Source of the DNA: Sebastes aleutianus
Taxonomy: Eukaryota > Chordata > Actinopteri > Perciformes > Sebastidae
Length of the DNA: 64,000 bases
Direction: 5' to 3'
Assembly: GCA_916700875.1 (NCBI GenBank)
Contig: CAKAKS010000066.1
Coordinates: 3,885,742 to 3,949,741, forward strand
Shown: positions 25,101 to 37,100 of the stretch, one piece after another
Layout: each line of letters starts with the position of its first letter
How positions within the stretch are numbered: position 1 is the first letter of the stretch
Made by a program: the position numbers and the translations under genes
Notes under the pieces: model-generated
What the model saw: only the letters and a program-made list of their open reading frames with translations
What the model was told of the DNA's origin: nothing
The model's database searches: none

Positions 25101-28100
25101 AGCATTCCTTTCCCCAAAGAGAGTGGAGGCTATTCTGCAACTTATCGGTTGCTTCCAGAGGGGCAGGGTTTTGAAGTACGGCCTCTTTCTCAGGCTGCTG
25201 GGCATGCTGACAGCAGCATCCATGGTCGTCCCTCTGGGTCTTCTTTCCTTACGGCCCCTTCAAATCTGGGTCAACGGACTCCACTTGGACCCCAAGTGGC
25301 ACAGGGGCAGGAGCGTGAGAGTGTCCAACTCTTGCTGCCGAACATTGAAGCCGTGGAGGAGCAAGGTGTATCTGACCACGGGGGTTCCTCTGGGGGTAAT
25401 CCCCTCCCGTCGAGAGGTTGTGGAGACAGATGCCTCACTTTTGGGATGGGGTGCAGTCTGGCAGCGCAGGACCATCAAGGGCCGATGGAGCGTGCAGCAG
25501 AGGTTAGAACACATAAATGTGCTCGAACTCAGAGCAATATATCTGGCACTACGACATTTTCTCCCAGTACTGAAGGACCGGCATGTACTCGTCCGGACAG
25601 ACAGCACATCAGCGGTATATCATATCAACCATCAGGGAGGCACCAGGTCCAGGCAGAGTCTGCGAGTGTCACAGCAGCTCCTTACGTGGGCATTTCCCCA
25701 CTTCCTGAGCCTCAGGGCCATACATCTCCCAGGCGCGCAAAACATTGCGGCAGATGTTCTCTCCCGCCAGGGGCCGCCAGAGGGAGAGTGGAGACTCCAC
25801 CCAGAGGTAGTGGGAGTGATTTGGAGCCGATATGGCAGAGCGGAAGTGGACGTCTTCGCCTCAGAAGCGTCAGCACATTGTCCCCTCTGGTACTCCCTAA
25901 GGGAGAGGACCAGCCCTCTGGGGCAGGATGCCCTCGCTCACACTTGGCCAGCATGCCTTCTGTATGCCTTTCCACCGATTCCACTCATTCGTGTGACGCT
26001 GGACAGAGTCCAAGTAGGAGGCCACAAACTACTGCTGGTAGCCCCCAACTGGCCAGGCAGGCCGTGGTTTCCAGTGCTCCTGAAACTGGTCAATGGGGAG
26101 CCATGGCGTCTCCCAAGGAGACCAGACCTTCTCTCTCAGCTGGAAGGACGCATATGGCATCCGAATCCAGATCGCCTTCAGCTGTGTGTCTGGCCATTGG
26201 AAGCCAGGATCCCCTCCTGGCATCCTGTGACCAGTCAGTGATCCATACGGTGTTGAGTTCGAGGGCCCCCTCCACTAGGTCCCTCTACGCTAATCGATGG
26301 AAGCTTTTTTCCCAGTGGTGCAAGACAAAAGGTGAGGTACCAGAGAGTTGCTCAGTGGCCATTATTCTGCGTTTCCTGCAGTCATTGTTGGATGGTGGCA
26401 GATGTGCATCAACTTTGAAAGTATATACAGCTGCCATTTCAGTGGGGCACTTGAGGGTGGACAACCAGACAGTGGGGTCACACTATCTGGTTAGTCAGTT
26501 CTTGAAGGGCGCACAGAGGCTTAGACCACCAAGAGTCACTGTAGTGCCATCATGGGACTTGAAATTAGTGTTAAGGGTTCTGTGTCAACCCCCGTTTGAA
26601 CCGTTGGAACAGGCAGAACTGAGGTGGTTGTCTGCCAAGACAGCATTTCTGCTTGCCATCACATCAGCGAAGCGAGTGGGTGAACTTCACGCCCTATCAG
26701 TGAGCGAGATGTGCATACGTTGGTACCCAGATGGTTCAGGGGTTACTCTCCTACCAAATCCATCCTTCATGCCAAAGAGGGTGCCTCCCTCGCATGTAAA
26801 CCAAGCCATTGAATTGGCGACATTCAGTCAGCCAGGTTCATCTGAGGGGCCAGAGGAACCGTCAGTGCTACTGTGCCCGGTTCGGGCACTCAAAGCGTAT
26901 GTGGAGGCCACTGCCAACTTACGTAAAACTGACCAACTTTTTGTTTGCTATGGGGGCTGTAAGAAGGGCGAACCCCTATCAAAACAGAGACTATCTAATT
27001 GGATTGTGGATGTGATTCTACATGCTTATAGGTCAGAGGGCTTGCCTCTACCTAGTAATGTGAAGTGCCACTCTACTCGGAGTGTGTCCACATCTTGGGC
27101 AGCCTTGAAAGGAGTCTCTCTGCAAGACATCGGTGCTGCGGCGACCTGGGAGTCTTCATGTACCTTTGGTCGCTATTACCGTGTTAATGTGGCTGCTCCG
27201 CACGCTGTGGCAACAGCCGTCCTATCAACGGCTTCCATTCCTTAGTGCGGTAAGCATTCCTCGTGACTTTGCTGGTATAAGTCATCCAGTGCTAAAGCAC
27301 CGTCCTCTGGCGGTCAGTAAGAATGAAATAGAACGTGAGTTACGGATGTAACTACGGTTCTATGAATTCTGGATGACCGCCAGAGTTGTCTGTCACTCGG
27401 AATCTGGGCGAGAAGATTCTGAAGGAACAGATTGCGTGATGACGTAGGGGTTTTATACTGGGGCATGCGCCATACGTCATCACATGGTCACAGGTGACTT
27501 TGTTGGTATAATTACTCGACCTGCGCATATGCGAGATGGAGATATCCAGTGCTAAAGCACCGTCCTCTGGCGGTCATCCAGAATTCATAGAACCGTAGTT
27601 ACATCCGTAACTCACGTTTTATCACAAGGATGTTCGTTCTCATATAATGTGACTTTCACATATGTGAGTAACAGTAATAACTCGGTGCGCATGTAGAAGA
27701 TCATTTTCTATCGTACAGTAGCCACGATGCATTTTCACACTTTATGCATTTTATTTTCTAGTGTATTTTAAGAGAATGGATGGAAAACAACTTTGAAGTC
27801 ACAGCAAAGTATAAGTCCTGGGTCAACAGAACATAAACATGTTCACATGCAAATGAATATAAACATAGAAATTTCCCGTTCCTTGAATGTGGCAAATCAA
27901 CAAACACCTTTCAACCTGCGAGCACACGTAACACAGGGTGAGTTTTAAACAGGAACGCCAGCGTCAACTCCACAGCAAGTCAAATTTTTTACTGCACAGT
28001 TGCAGAAAAAAACGAACTGTCAACTCATAGAGAGCACTGCAACAGCAGCTTCCTCATTAATAGGATGCTCATTCTATCATGCAGTCACACCAGGCATCAA

Positions 28101-31100
28101 CGGGAGCTAAATTATTTCATCCTATGGACTTCAGGAAGGTACCTGGTCTCGGTAAAGGACCCCAGCCAGAGCTGAGGGTACCAGGGGCACCAGAGGGGGA
28201 GAACAGAACTGGAGGATGTAAAAAGAGGGAGGAGGAGGAGGAGGAGGAGGAGGAGGAGGATGTTTAAATGTCAGTTGAAAACCCTGTTGACTTATTGGTA
28301 AAGTCTGTGCAGTAGAGATTAACACTGCAAAGGCCAGGGGCAATGCCATCTGGTACCATTATTATGAATTTACCATATTTCCATATATATTTTTCTTTTT
28401 TTTGGTAATCTCTTTCAACAGCTACTGCCATTGACACTTTGAGCAAGGCAGGAAAGACACAACTGCTGAGCTGAAAGGCAAGCAAATGCCTAGTAGTGGT
28501 ATTCAGCTGCAAGGCACAAGTGTCTGACTTTGTCCCTGAGCATGTTTTAATGATGTATCATGATTAAGCCTTGGGGACTTTTGGAGTTAATTATACTGGG
28601 TCGATTTATGAGCCAGGAATTTCTCCCCAGAAGGGTTGTGAAGAGTCTCATGAAGTCATGGCTGTTGCATTCAATTCTACAGAGCAAGTACTGTATTATG
28701 TGATCAATCAAGGGTCATAAGGACATTTGCTGCAATCAATTGTACTCGGAAAAAAACGACCTCTGACACGGAAAAGTGCAATGAAACGGTCATCAAGATT
28801 TATCTAGCCCAAGTTCGCCAACATAAACAAACCTGACGTCACGGCAACATGGCTGCGCAGATGCACTGGGATGCATTTAGATCGGAAGTCGGGAATTTCT
28901 CTGAATAAAATCATGCCCAACATGTAAAAATGAAATGATGAATTGTGTTTTAAGAAGGCTGACATTAATACAAACCTAAAAGGACATATCTGTGAGTGTG
29001 AGCTATCTCTTTGTATCTTCCTCCTGACCAATGATAAATCACTGTGGAGTGAAGAGAGGCTCCCGTCGGCGAACAGAGAGGAGGGATTATTTGTCGAGCA
29101 AACAAAGCTAAATGTGTCTTGGCGGTGCCAGGAAAAGTGAGCCACCGGCTGTTGGTGTCGCTTCCTCGCATGACACCGACGAGCCCGTCCAAGAGCAGCT
29201 CTATTTCAGGACAGATATTCTCACAAGTTCACTACTCTGCAGAGGATTGGTGAACGTTATGGAGGAAATCATCTCTAAAATATGAATTTGTGGGATATAA
29301 TATTTGCAGTCAAGGCTAATAAGTATTTTAAATACAGGTGTTTGTGCCAGCATATCCATTACTTCACATATCGTCCTTTACTTTGATTTAATAGTTTCAT
29401 TTCAACCTTTCTCTTCTGCTATTACGTCTGTTACTACAACACTTCTTGACAATGTCCTTCCTGAAGGACATATCTACTAGGAGTCCCCTCATGTGAGCTC
29501 AAACTGCTGTAGAGGATCATGGGAACGTATTAATCCAGATTTAAAGCTGAACATACCGTTGCACAGTTGGTGTTTGGCTCCATCTCAGGGATGTATGGGT
29601 AGTGGATGTAGAACATGTCATTGCGGACCATCTTCTTCCTCATCCGGCACGGCCCCTCCGTCATCTCCAGCACAAACTTGTCCAGGTGGGAACCGATGGG
29701 CGGGCCCCAGAGGCCCCGTTCACGCAGCAGCTCGTATTCGATGGACGCCCACTCCTCCGTCACGTACTTGAGGGCGTTCTGCTGCCGCTGGGAGATGCAG
29801 GGAGGGATGAGGTGTGAGTGAATTTAAATATGTTGCTATAAATTATACATGCAGTCACAACTGCTACACCAGCCTATGAAAATGCACCCTTTACAACATT
29901 AAAAAAGTTATATCTGCTTAAAGTAACTACGAGGAACTTTCATTGTGTGTTGATCTTGGCGGTCCCTGTGGACAAAAGCTGTAGTGTTTCATAGCACCAG
30001 AATCCCTTTAGGAAACCTCTCTTTTTACTGCAGCAGGGTCTGACAGTCTGCCCCGCTCAGCCCTGATTCTAGTTCTCTCGGGGATCCCTTCCCTTAAGCA
30101 GGCAAAGCAATATGGCCTGGGCCTTCAGCAGCGTGGTGTCGGTTCCCAGCAGGCGAAGCTCTGCTCCTGGCCAGAGGACGAGCCGCTGCTGCCAGGAGCA
30201 GTGCGCTCCACCTCCTGCCAGAGCTCCGACTGCAGGTTGGAGGCGGCAGCAAAGTCAGATCTGGGTCTGTCCGCGGTGGGCTGGTCGCTGCCGGAGTCTG
30301 AGCTGATGGAGTTTCTGGTGAACCTGCATGATTTCGATCATCTCGCTGATGGTTTAGTTTGCTTATGTAGGTCATATAGAGGCATCACCATTAAATTTAG
30401 ACCGTTTAATAACTAGTTCCTCATAGTAACTTCAATTCTATCCATAGAGTAATGATGGAAGTGTGTTACCTCCTGATATTCTTTGTACTGCATGGCCACC
30501 AGGTCTCGGACAACAGCGATGTGTGTGAACATCCACTGGAAAGTCTCCTGTTGATCAGAAATACAAGATGGTAACAAAGCTGACTAACACATACTTTATA
30601 TATTGTGTGCATCGGCTACAGAGTGTCAGCTGTTTTAGTGTGTGTACCTGTGCCGACAGGCTGTTCTTGTTCAGGCTGTTCTCCCTCTTGTTGCGGCGGA
30701 CGCCCGTCAGCTTGGAGAGGCCGAAGCCGCTGCTGACTCTGGACAGTTTGGACTGGGTCGCCGGCGCCACCGCCTCACCACGACTGATACACTTCTTCTC
30801 GTGGACTGAACAGCAGAAAAAAAGAAAAATAAGCCATTTTAACAGTCACACTCACTTTCAAAGCAAGATGAAGCAGAGGTAAGATGCTGACAAAATAAAG
30901 GTATCATGTTGAATGTTTTTGCTTAACATTGCATCTGTGGTAAAAACTGCCAAACAAAGCAAATGTTATTCTGAATATCTGAGTAAAAGATAACAAAACA
31001 AACAGGTTTTGCAATATTTGTCTCCTAGATTTCTGTCTGTCTGCACAAACACTTCTTTCATTACTTGACCAGATTTTTGCAAATTTAGAGAAAACTTCTA

Positions 31101-34100
31101 ACAATATCTGGTAACTTGCCAAAATGTCTGGTTCAGCAGACTTGAGTCAAAACTTTGGCAGGAGGCTGGTGGTAATTCACCGCTCTGCTTACATTAGCAA
31201 AAGTACAACACTGATGAAGTGAGCAAGAGAACTAGGAGGAGAGCTCACATCAGCAGTAATAGGCTCTATTGGCAGGGCTTCACATTAAAACATTTCCTTA
31301 CCAAAACAACAAGAGGAGCTCCCAAACAGCTGATCTAGTTATGTAAACCTGGATAAGCCACAAACACTCACTCCTCTAGGGAAAACAGGAAACCGTAAAT
31401 CCAACACAGACGATGTTCAGCTCAGGTCTGTGTGGTTTATATCTCAGTGTGTGTGTGTGTGTGTGAGTGTCCCTCACCCAGGTGGTTCTGCCAGCTCTTC
31501 AGCGCCGGCTCCTCCAGGGCGGGCCGGGCCGTGGCGATGTCCACGTGGCCTCTGTCGTTGCAGGGCAGAGACACTTTGAAAATGTCCTCAAGCATCTGAC
31601 GCTTGCTGTGCATCAGCTCCGTCCACACCCGGTTCACCGCCTTCAGCAGCAGCTGCCGCCCTGCAGAGGGAGGATAACAATCATTTTACATTACCAAGTC
31701 AGTCTGCTTTAATGAGATCACAATACAGCGCTGTTGTGTGGCTGTTTAGTTTCTCATTAAGTTAGTTATCAGACCGGTATGAATTGCACTGCAGAAACAA
31801 ATTGTCAAATTCAGCGCTGTTATTATTTGCTGCACATTTTTAAAACACCTGACATATTCATTACAATACACCTTAAGTCTCCATGCAAACACACACCAAC
31901 ACTTGTTCCAACACAAGCATTGAATAGGGGCTCTTTCACACCTATAGTTTGGTAGACCTGGTGCGATTCATTTGGTTTGGTTTGCATTCACGTGTAAACA
32001 AATGGTCGCTCGTCTATTGGACAGAATATCCAAGTGAAACTCGCCGACACTTCCTGGTCTCAGAAAATAATGGAGCAACACCAAATTTAGTGTTTCTATC
32101 AATCAAATATTTTAGAAGAAAGCGAGCAATATGAGCAGCTGACAGGACAGCGAGTTGTCGAGCATTTCATTCTTCGAGTGAGACGGTACTGGAGGAGAAG
32201 GCTGGTCCTGATGATTGAGAGATCATGATGAGTTGTCCTGGTTACACAAGACAGCGAGCGAGGTATGGTGATCATAAGTTATAGATTTTGAAAATGATCA
32301 TCCATTAAATCATATTGGTTCGGTTGTTTGATCCGCACCAGAGTTCAAATGAGCTTTCACACCATCAAGAGCTCCAGGGTTTGGTTAAAACGGACCGAAA
32401 AGCTCAGGTGTGAAAAGCACTCTAACGTACACACAAACATACATATGCGCACCAAAACATGCTAAAATATATAAGTATATAAGTGTTAAACCCCTGCAAC
32501 AATTATATGGTGTTAGAGTCTGAATTATTCACAGTTTCACACATAATATCCCCTCATGTCATAAGGGGATTTGTTTAAAATTACAAATTAATTGAAAAAA
32601 AGTAGCCCTTCAAACATGAGTAAGAAAAGGAAAAAAATCATTAAGAAAAATTGGAAGAAAATCCCAACAAGAGGTTTCACCAACAGATACAGACACATCC
32701 AAGACCAAGAAATGGATTTACGGAAAAAGACTGTTTCAAATAAGTACTGTACTGAATCAGACGTGTGTATTTCAAAGAGATATTTCTCTTCTTCTAAAAT
32801 GTGTCTTTCTCACCAGAGGATATTTTTAGACAGTTGAAAAGAAAATCTCGACACCACACACACGTAATCAGTCAGCAGGGTTAAACACACTCACTGTCCA
32901 CACTCCTACAGAAACACACACATAACAGCGTCTCACCCTCGCTGACGTCGTGGCTGTGCGCAGCGTCAGCCTCGTTCTCCGTGGGCATCATGACATGCCA
33001 GGTTGTCATCCTGGCCTCCGCCTCCAAACCGAAGCCCTCCACGCTGCTGCAGAGACAAACACACACGGTGACTTATAGTGCCAACCTGCCACGTAGAAAC
33101 CTGGGGGGGGGACAGTTAGGTTGTTTGGCTTCTCTGCAGCAGATGAGTCTGCTCTCTGTCGTCGTACGGTGTGTCGTGTTACAGCATATTGTGTCCCCAG
33201 CATGGTAGGAAACTCAGTCTCTACCCACCTGCTGTACTTTTGGTAACTATCAGTACTTCTGGCAGGACACACACAAGCACAAAAAAAGACTTGCCACAAT
33301 TTCACTCCAATGTCGTGTAACAGGTCACATCACTGTGACGGCGTATTAGGCCCATTGTATGTAAAAAAAATTATAATTACAGAGCCAGGGGAGGGGGGTA
33401 ATATTCAGAGAAAAATACCCAGAATTTACGAGATTAAAGTTGTATATTTACAAGAAAAAACTATGATATTCACTGAGATTAAAGTGGTAAATTTATGTAT
33501 AAAAAGACTCGCATATTTACGAGAAAAAAACTCAAATCAGTATGATGTTTTCTTCTGAAAAGCCCAATTCACAGCAATGTCTCCTTGAAGTCCAGATGCT
33601 TATGATAATATAGTGATTCCGGGCTAAAATCACAAGTATTTCTTTATTGCTAATTCCGATTGCAAAGTATAATTTGATTAGGTCATCCATGCAAAGTGAA
33701 GTGATGTGGTTCCTTGACAAAAAGAAGTTTTTTCTCATAAATTTGTGACTTTAATCTCAGAGAATATCAAAGTTTTTTTTTAGGACCATTGTAAGTAAAA
33801 ACAGAAATTATGGAGCCGGGGGGGGGGGGGGAATATTTTGAGAAAAAACTTTAATATTCTTTGAGATAATAAAGTCATACATTAGCAAAAAAAACCTCAG
33901 AAACTCTCTGAGATTAAAGTCACAAATCTCAGAGAAAAAAACAGAATATTTTCTTTTTTTTTGTTTGTCAAGGAACCACATCGCTTCACTTTGCAAGGTT
34001 GACCTAATCAAATTATACTTTTTCAATTGGATTTAGCAATAAGGAAATACCCAGCCTTTTAACTCAGCCTATTCGTGAGAAAAAAAACACACTGATTTCA

Positions 34101-37100
34101 GTTTTTTTCTTATAAATTTACGACTTTAATGTCGGAAATTCTGAATTTTGTCTCTGAATATCACCCCCCTCCCCTGGCTCCGTACATTTTTTTTTTTTAC
34201 ACACAATGGTCCTAATATGCCGTCATACATCACAGTCTGAGTCATAAAAAAAAAAAAAAGTAAAGATGTGAGACTGTGGTAAACTGGTGTTTTAGTTGCA
34301 CAAACATTTCTCAGAGGCAGAGCTGCTCAGAAATAATCTCACCGAGTTAAACGGACGGAGCTGAGGACCCACTTAGTAGAACTATTAAAAAAAATATGAT
34401 AAAATATACTATAGAACAAAAATGGTGATTACATGTTCCTTCCCAACACAGAAGAACTAACTTACCTAAACAGCTGTAAGCTCGGCTAACTAGTGGAACT
34501 CCTGATAAATCTCAAAACTGGATATAAATAAAATGTTTCTCTTGGTAGTGTGACTATCTCTTCAATCTTATATGATTTAGACAGAAAACAGGTGATGATT
34601 TCTGTCTTCGCCAGATACATGTTTGTACATCCTCCACACTGAGATCACAGAAACCATGTGATGAGTCTGTTATGAATCATGCATGCTTCTCATAACCAAA
34701 CGTAACACATGGTACAGATTTTTATCCAACATATCAAACAAAGAAGTCATGTAGCTCATTTACTGCTCCATGTGGAAAACAAACTGCTTCACAATATTAA
34801 AAATCATGATTTAAGACTTTTTTTTAGGATACCCTGCTACAGATCCTCCACCCCAGACCAGCCTCATGTCCCCCTTACCTCCCACTGTGCAGGCAGATGA
34901 AGCAGTGAGCCAGGCAGGCCACAAAGTCCTGGTCGTGGTTGCCCGGCCCGAGCACCAGGTTGCGGTTGACGGTCAGGACCCGCAGGGCGTCCAGCAGGGC
35001 CACCTGCTGAGCTACCGTCTTGTGGGCTCGACAGAGCTGGTAGAGCACCGTCCGGTTCAGACAGTGGTAGATGGTGTCGAGGGACAGACCCTGGGAGCGC
35101 CTCTTAGACTGGAGCAGGAGGAGAGGGAGGACAACAAACAGGTGGAAGGAGGTTAGAGGGAAAGTGAATAAGAGACCTGGCATGTTGGTGGCTGTTTACA
35201 CTGCTGTGCTCTGGATGTAGATAAAGCTGCTGTGGAATTATTTCAGCAGAAAGAAGATTTGTTTGAGCAATCAGGGTTGAACCGGGTTAAGTCTTTAGGG
35301 GGCTGTGAATGTAGCTTTGTTATTCTAGCGTTGTTGCTGTTTCAGTGTCTGAGCAGAGAGCTGCTTAAGGACCTCAAGTGGAAACACATTTGTAAAAAGT
35401 AGGGCTGTCAATCAATTAAAATATTTAATCGCAATTAATTGCATGATCTTTCATAGTTAATCATGATTAATCGCAAATTAATCACATTTTTTATCTGTTC
35501 AAAATGTACCTTAAAGGGAGTCAAGTATTTAATTCTCTTATCAACATGGGAGTGGACAAATATGCTGCTTTATGCAAATGTATGTAAATATTTATTATTG
35601 GAAATCAATTAACAACACAAAACAATGACAGATATTGATCCAGAAACCCTCACAGGTACTGCATTTAGCATAAATAATATGCTCAAATCATAACATGGCA
35701 AACTGCAGCCCAACAGGCAACAACAGCTGTCAGTGTGTCAGTGTGCTGACTTGACTATGACTTGCCCCAACACTGCATGTGATTATCATAAAGTGGGCAT
35801 GTCTGTAAAGGGGAGACTCGTGGGTACCCATAGAAACCATTTACATTCACATATCTGGAGGTCAGAGGTCAAAGGGCCCCTTTTCCTCACCAAAACTTAG
35901 CGTAAGTTTGGAGCGTTATTTAGTCTCCTTCGTGACAAGCATGTGTGACACAATGATGATACCAGTATCTTCACTCTAGCTTTAAAAAACTGAGCCCGCT
36001 ACAACCTAAAAATCGCAAGTTGCGTTAATGTGTTAAAGAAATTAGTGGTGTTAAAATTAATTTGAGTTAACACGTTATTGTCGCCTTAACTTTGACAGCC
36101 CTAGTAAAAACCAATCAGGCTTCTTTCAAACAAGACTTGACGTTTAGGAAGTTAAGGAAGCAGACAGTAAAGTTGTGTTTAAAGTCAATGGCCTACTATT
36201 TTTATATTATTTTTATACTATTATATTCTGCAGTAACTACTTGACTTTTCATTGATATTATGTTCATTTGGCTGAAAAGTCTGCCCGTTAAAACAGGATA
36301 AATAGATGAATAGACTGTTTCAAGGCCAAACTGAAGAAAGTTAGTTTAAGAATTGGTTGAGGTTGTACACATGGACTGGGTACCTATATATTTCAAGTCA
36401 ATTAAATGCCTCAGCATGAATAAAGTACATGGCCATCTTAATCACTAATAATCACACTGGGATATTTCCAAGACACAAAGGCGCATTATGGCTTGAAAAA
36501 TTAATTTCAGAGCATAATCTCCTAATCTTCTCACTTGCACAGTTAGTGTGGAGAGAAGGGATTGCATAGAAAGTAGAATACTAAGTCCACACACATGACT
36601 TTAATTGGAAAAAGTCTCTGTACTTGTGTTTTTTTTTTACTAATTTACTGGGGAGTAAAAACATAAATGATCATATATTTATTGAACTATCCCTTATCAT
36701 TTTTGCATCTTGAAAAAAAATGCAAAAAATGTACTTTCTTACATATAGTAAATATTTAGAAAAATTCCCATGCCTCCAACTCCACATATAAAATACTGTA
36801 TATACAGATATACACAGTAACAAATACACACCTGTCAGTCCTAAATGGACTAACAGCTTTATATAATGTTGTGTCTTTACAGGCTAACATGAGTATAAGT
36901 GCAGCCTGCAGTCAGAAGGATGCTGCTTATCTAATTTAATGCTGAGTGTGTTCACTGGTTACAGTAACCGGCAGAAGACTCACAGACGGTCTGTTTTATT
37001 TCTCCATCCAGTGCCGGCAGCACACAGACGCCTGGTGCATTTTTTCTGGCTGTGATAAGTTTGTCTACTATAAGTTGACTTTGGCACGTAGCCAAACATC

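Larger units (their letters stand above)
21780..27618 (+). mobile_element. near-complete DIRS-type retrotransposon (tyrosine recombinase element), 5839 bp
   Basis: DIRS elements copy through RNA, use a circular intermediate and integrate with a tyrosine recombinase, leaving no target duplication. All expected parts are visible: inverted terminal repeats (21799-21969 and 27411-27575), an internal complementary region (27284-27385) whose two halves match the outer left 51 bases and the outer right 54 bases in reverse complement, and GTT at both extreme ends (21780-21782, 27616-27618). The central triplet AAC at 27332-27334 marks the joined ends. Three overlapping frames (gag-like, RT/RNase H, recombinase) have no internal stops. 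It lies on the plus strand, antisense to wdfy3. High repeat identity and intact frames suggest a recent insertion. Confidence 0.96.
21164..29556 (-). other. wdfy3: wdfy3 intron e25/e26, 8.4 kb
   Basis: The largest complete intron here. Its size comes from the DIRS insertion; without it the intron would be about 2.6 kb. Confidence 0.9.
29788..31477. other. introns around e23-e24
   Basis: Outside the two exons I see no clear feature. The GC-rich stretch 30050-30330 differs in composition from the rest and may be a repeat fragment, but I cannot place it. Confidence 0.4.

Noticed and set aside
24384..26102. Upstream part of the 953-residue recombinase frame
   Set aside because: It opens at TTG and overlaps the RT/RNase H frame, which shows all the motifs. 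Only the part from 26103 has recombinase similarity.
21780..27618. LTR retrotransposon or endogenous retrovirus
   Set aside because: No direct LTRs, no DDE integrase or protease seen; ends are inverted and a tyrosine recombinase is present.
28079..28267. 62-residue frame with poly-Glu end
   Set aside because: Poly-Glu comes from the GGA microsatellite; no splice or conservation evidence.
30094..30375. Pro/Arg/Ala-rich minus frame of 93 residues as an extra wdfy3 exon
   Set aside because: e24 and e25 join in frame without it and it has no similarity to the protein.
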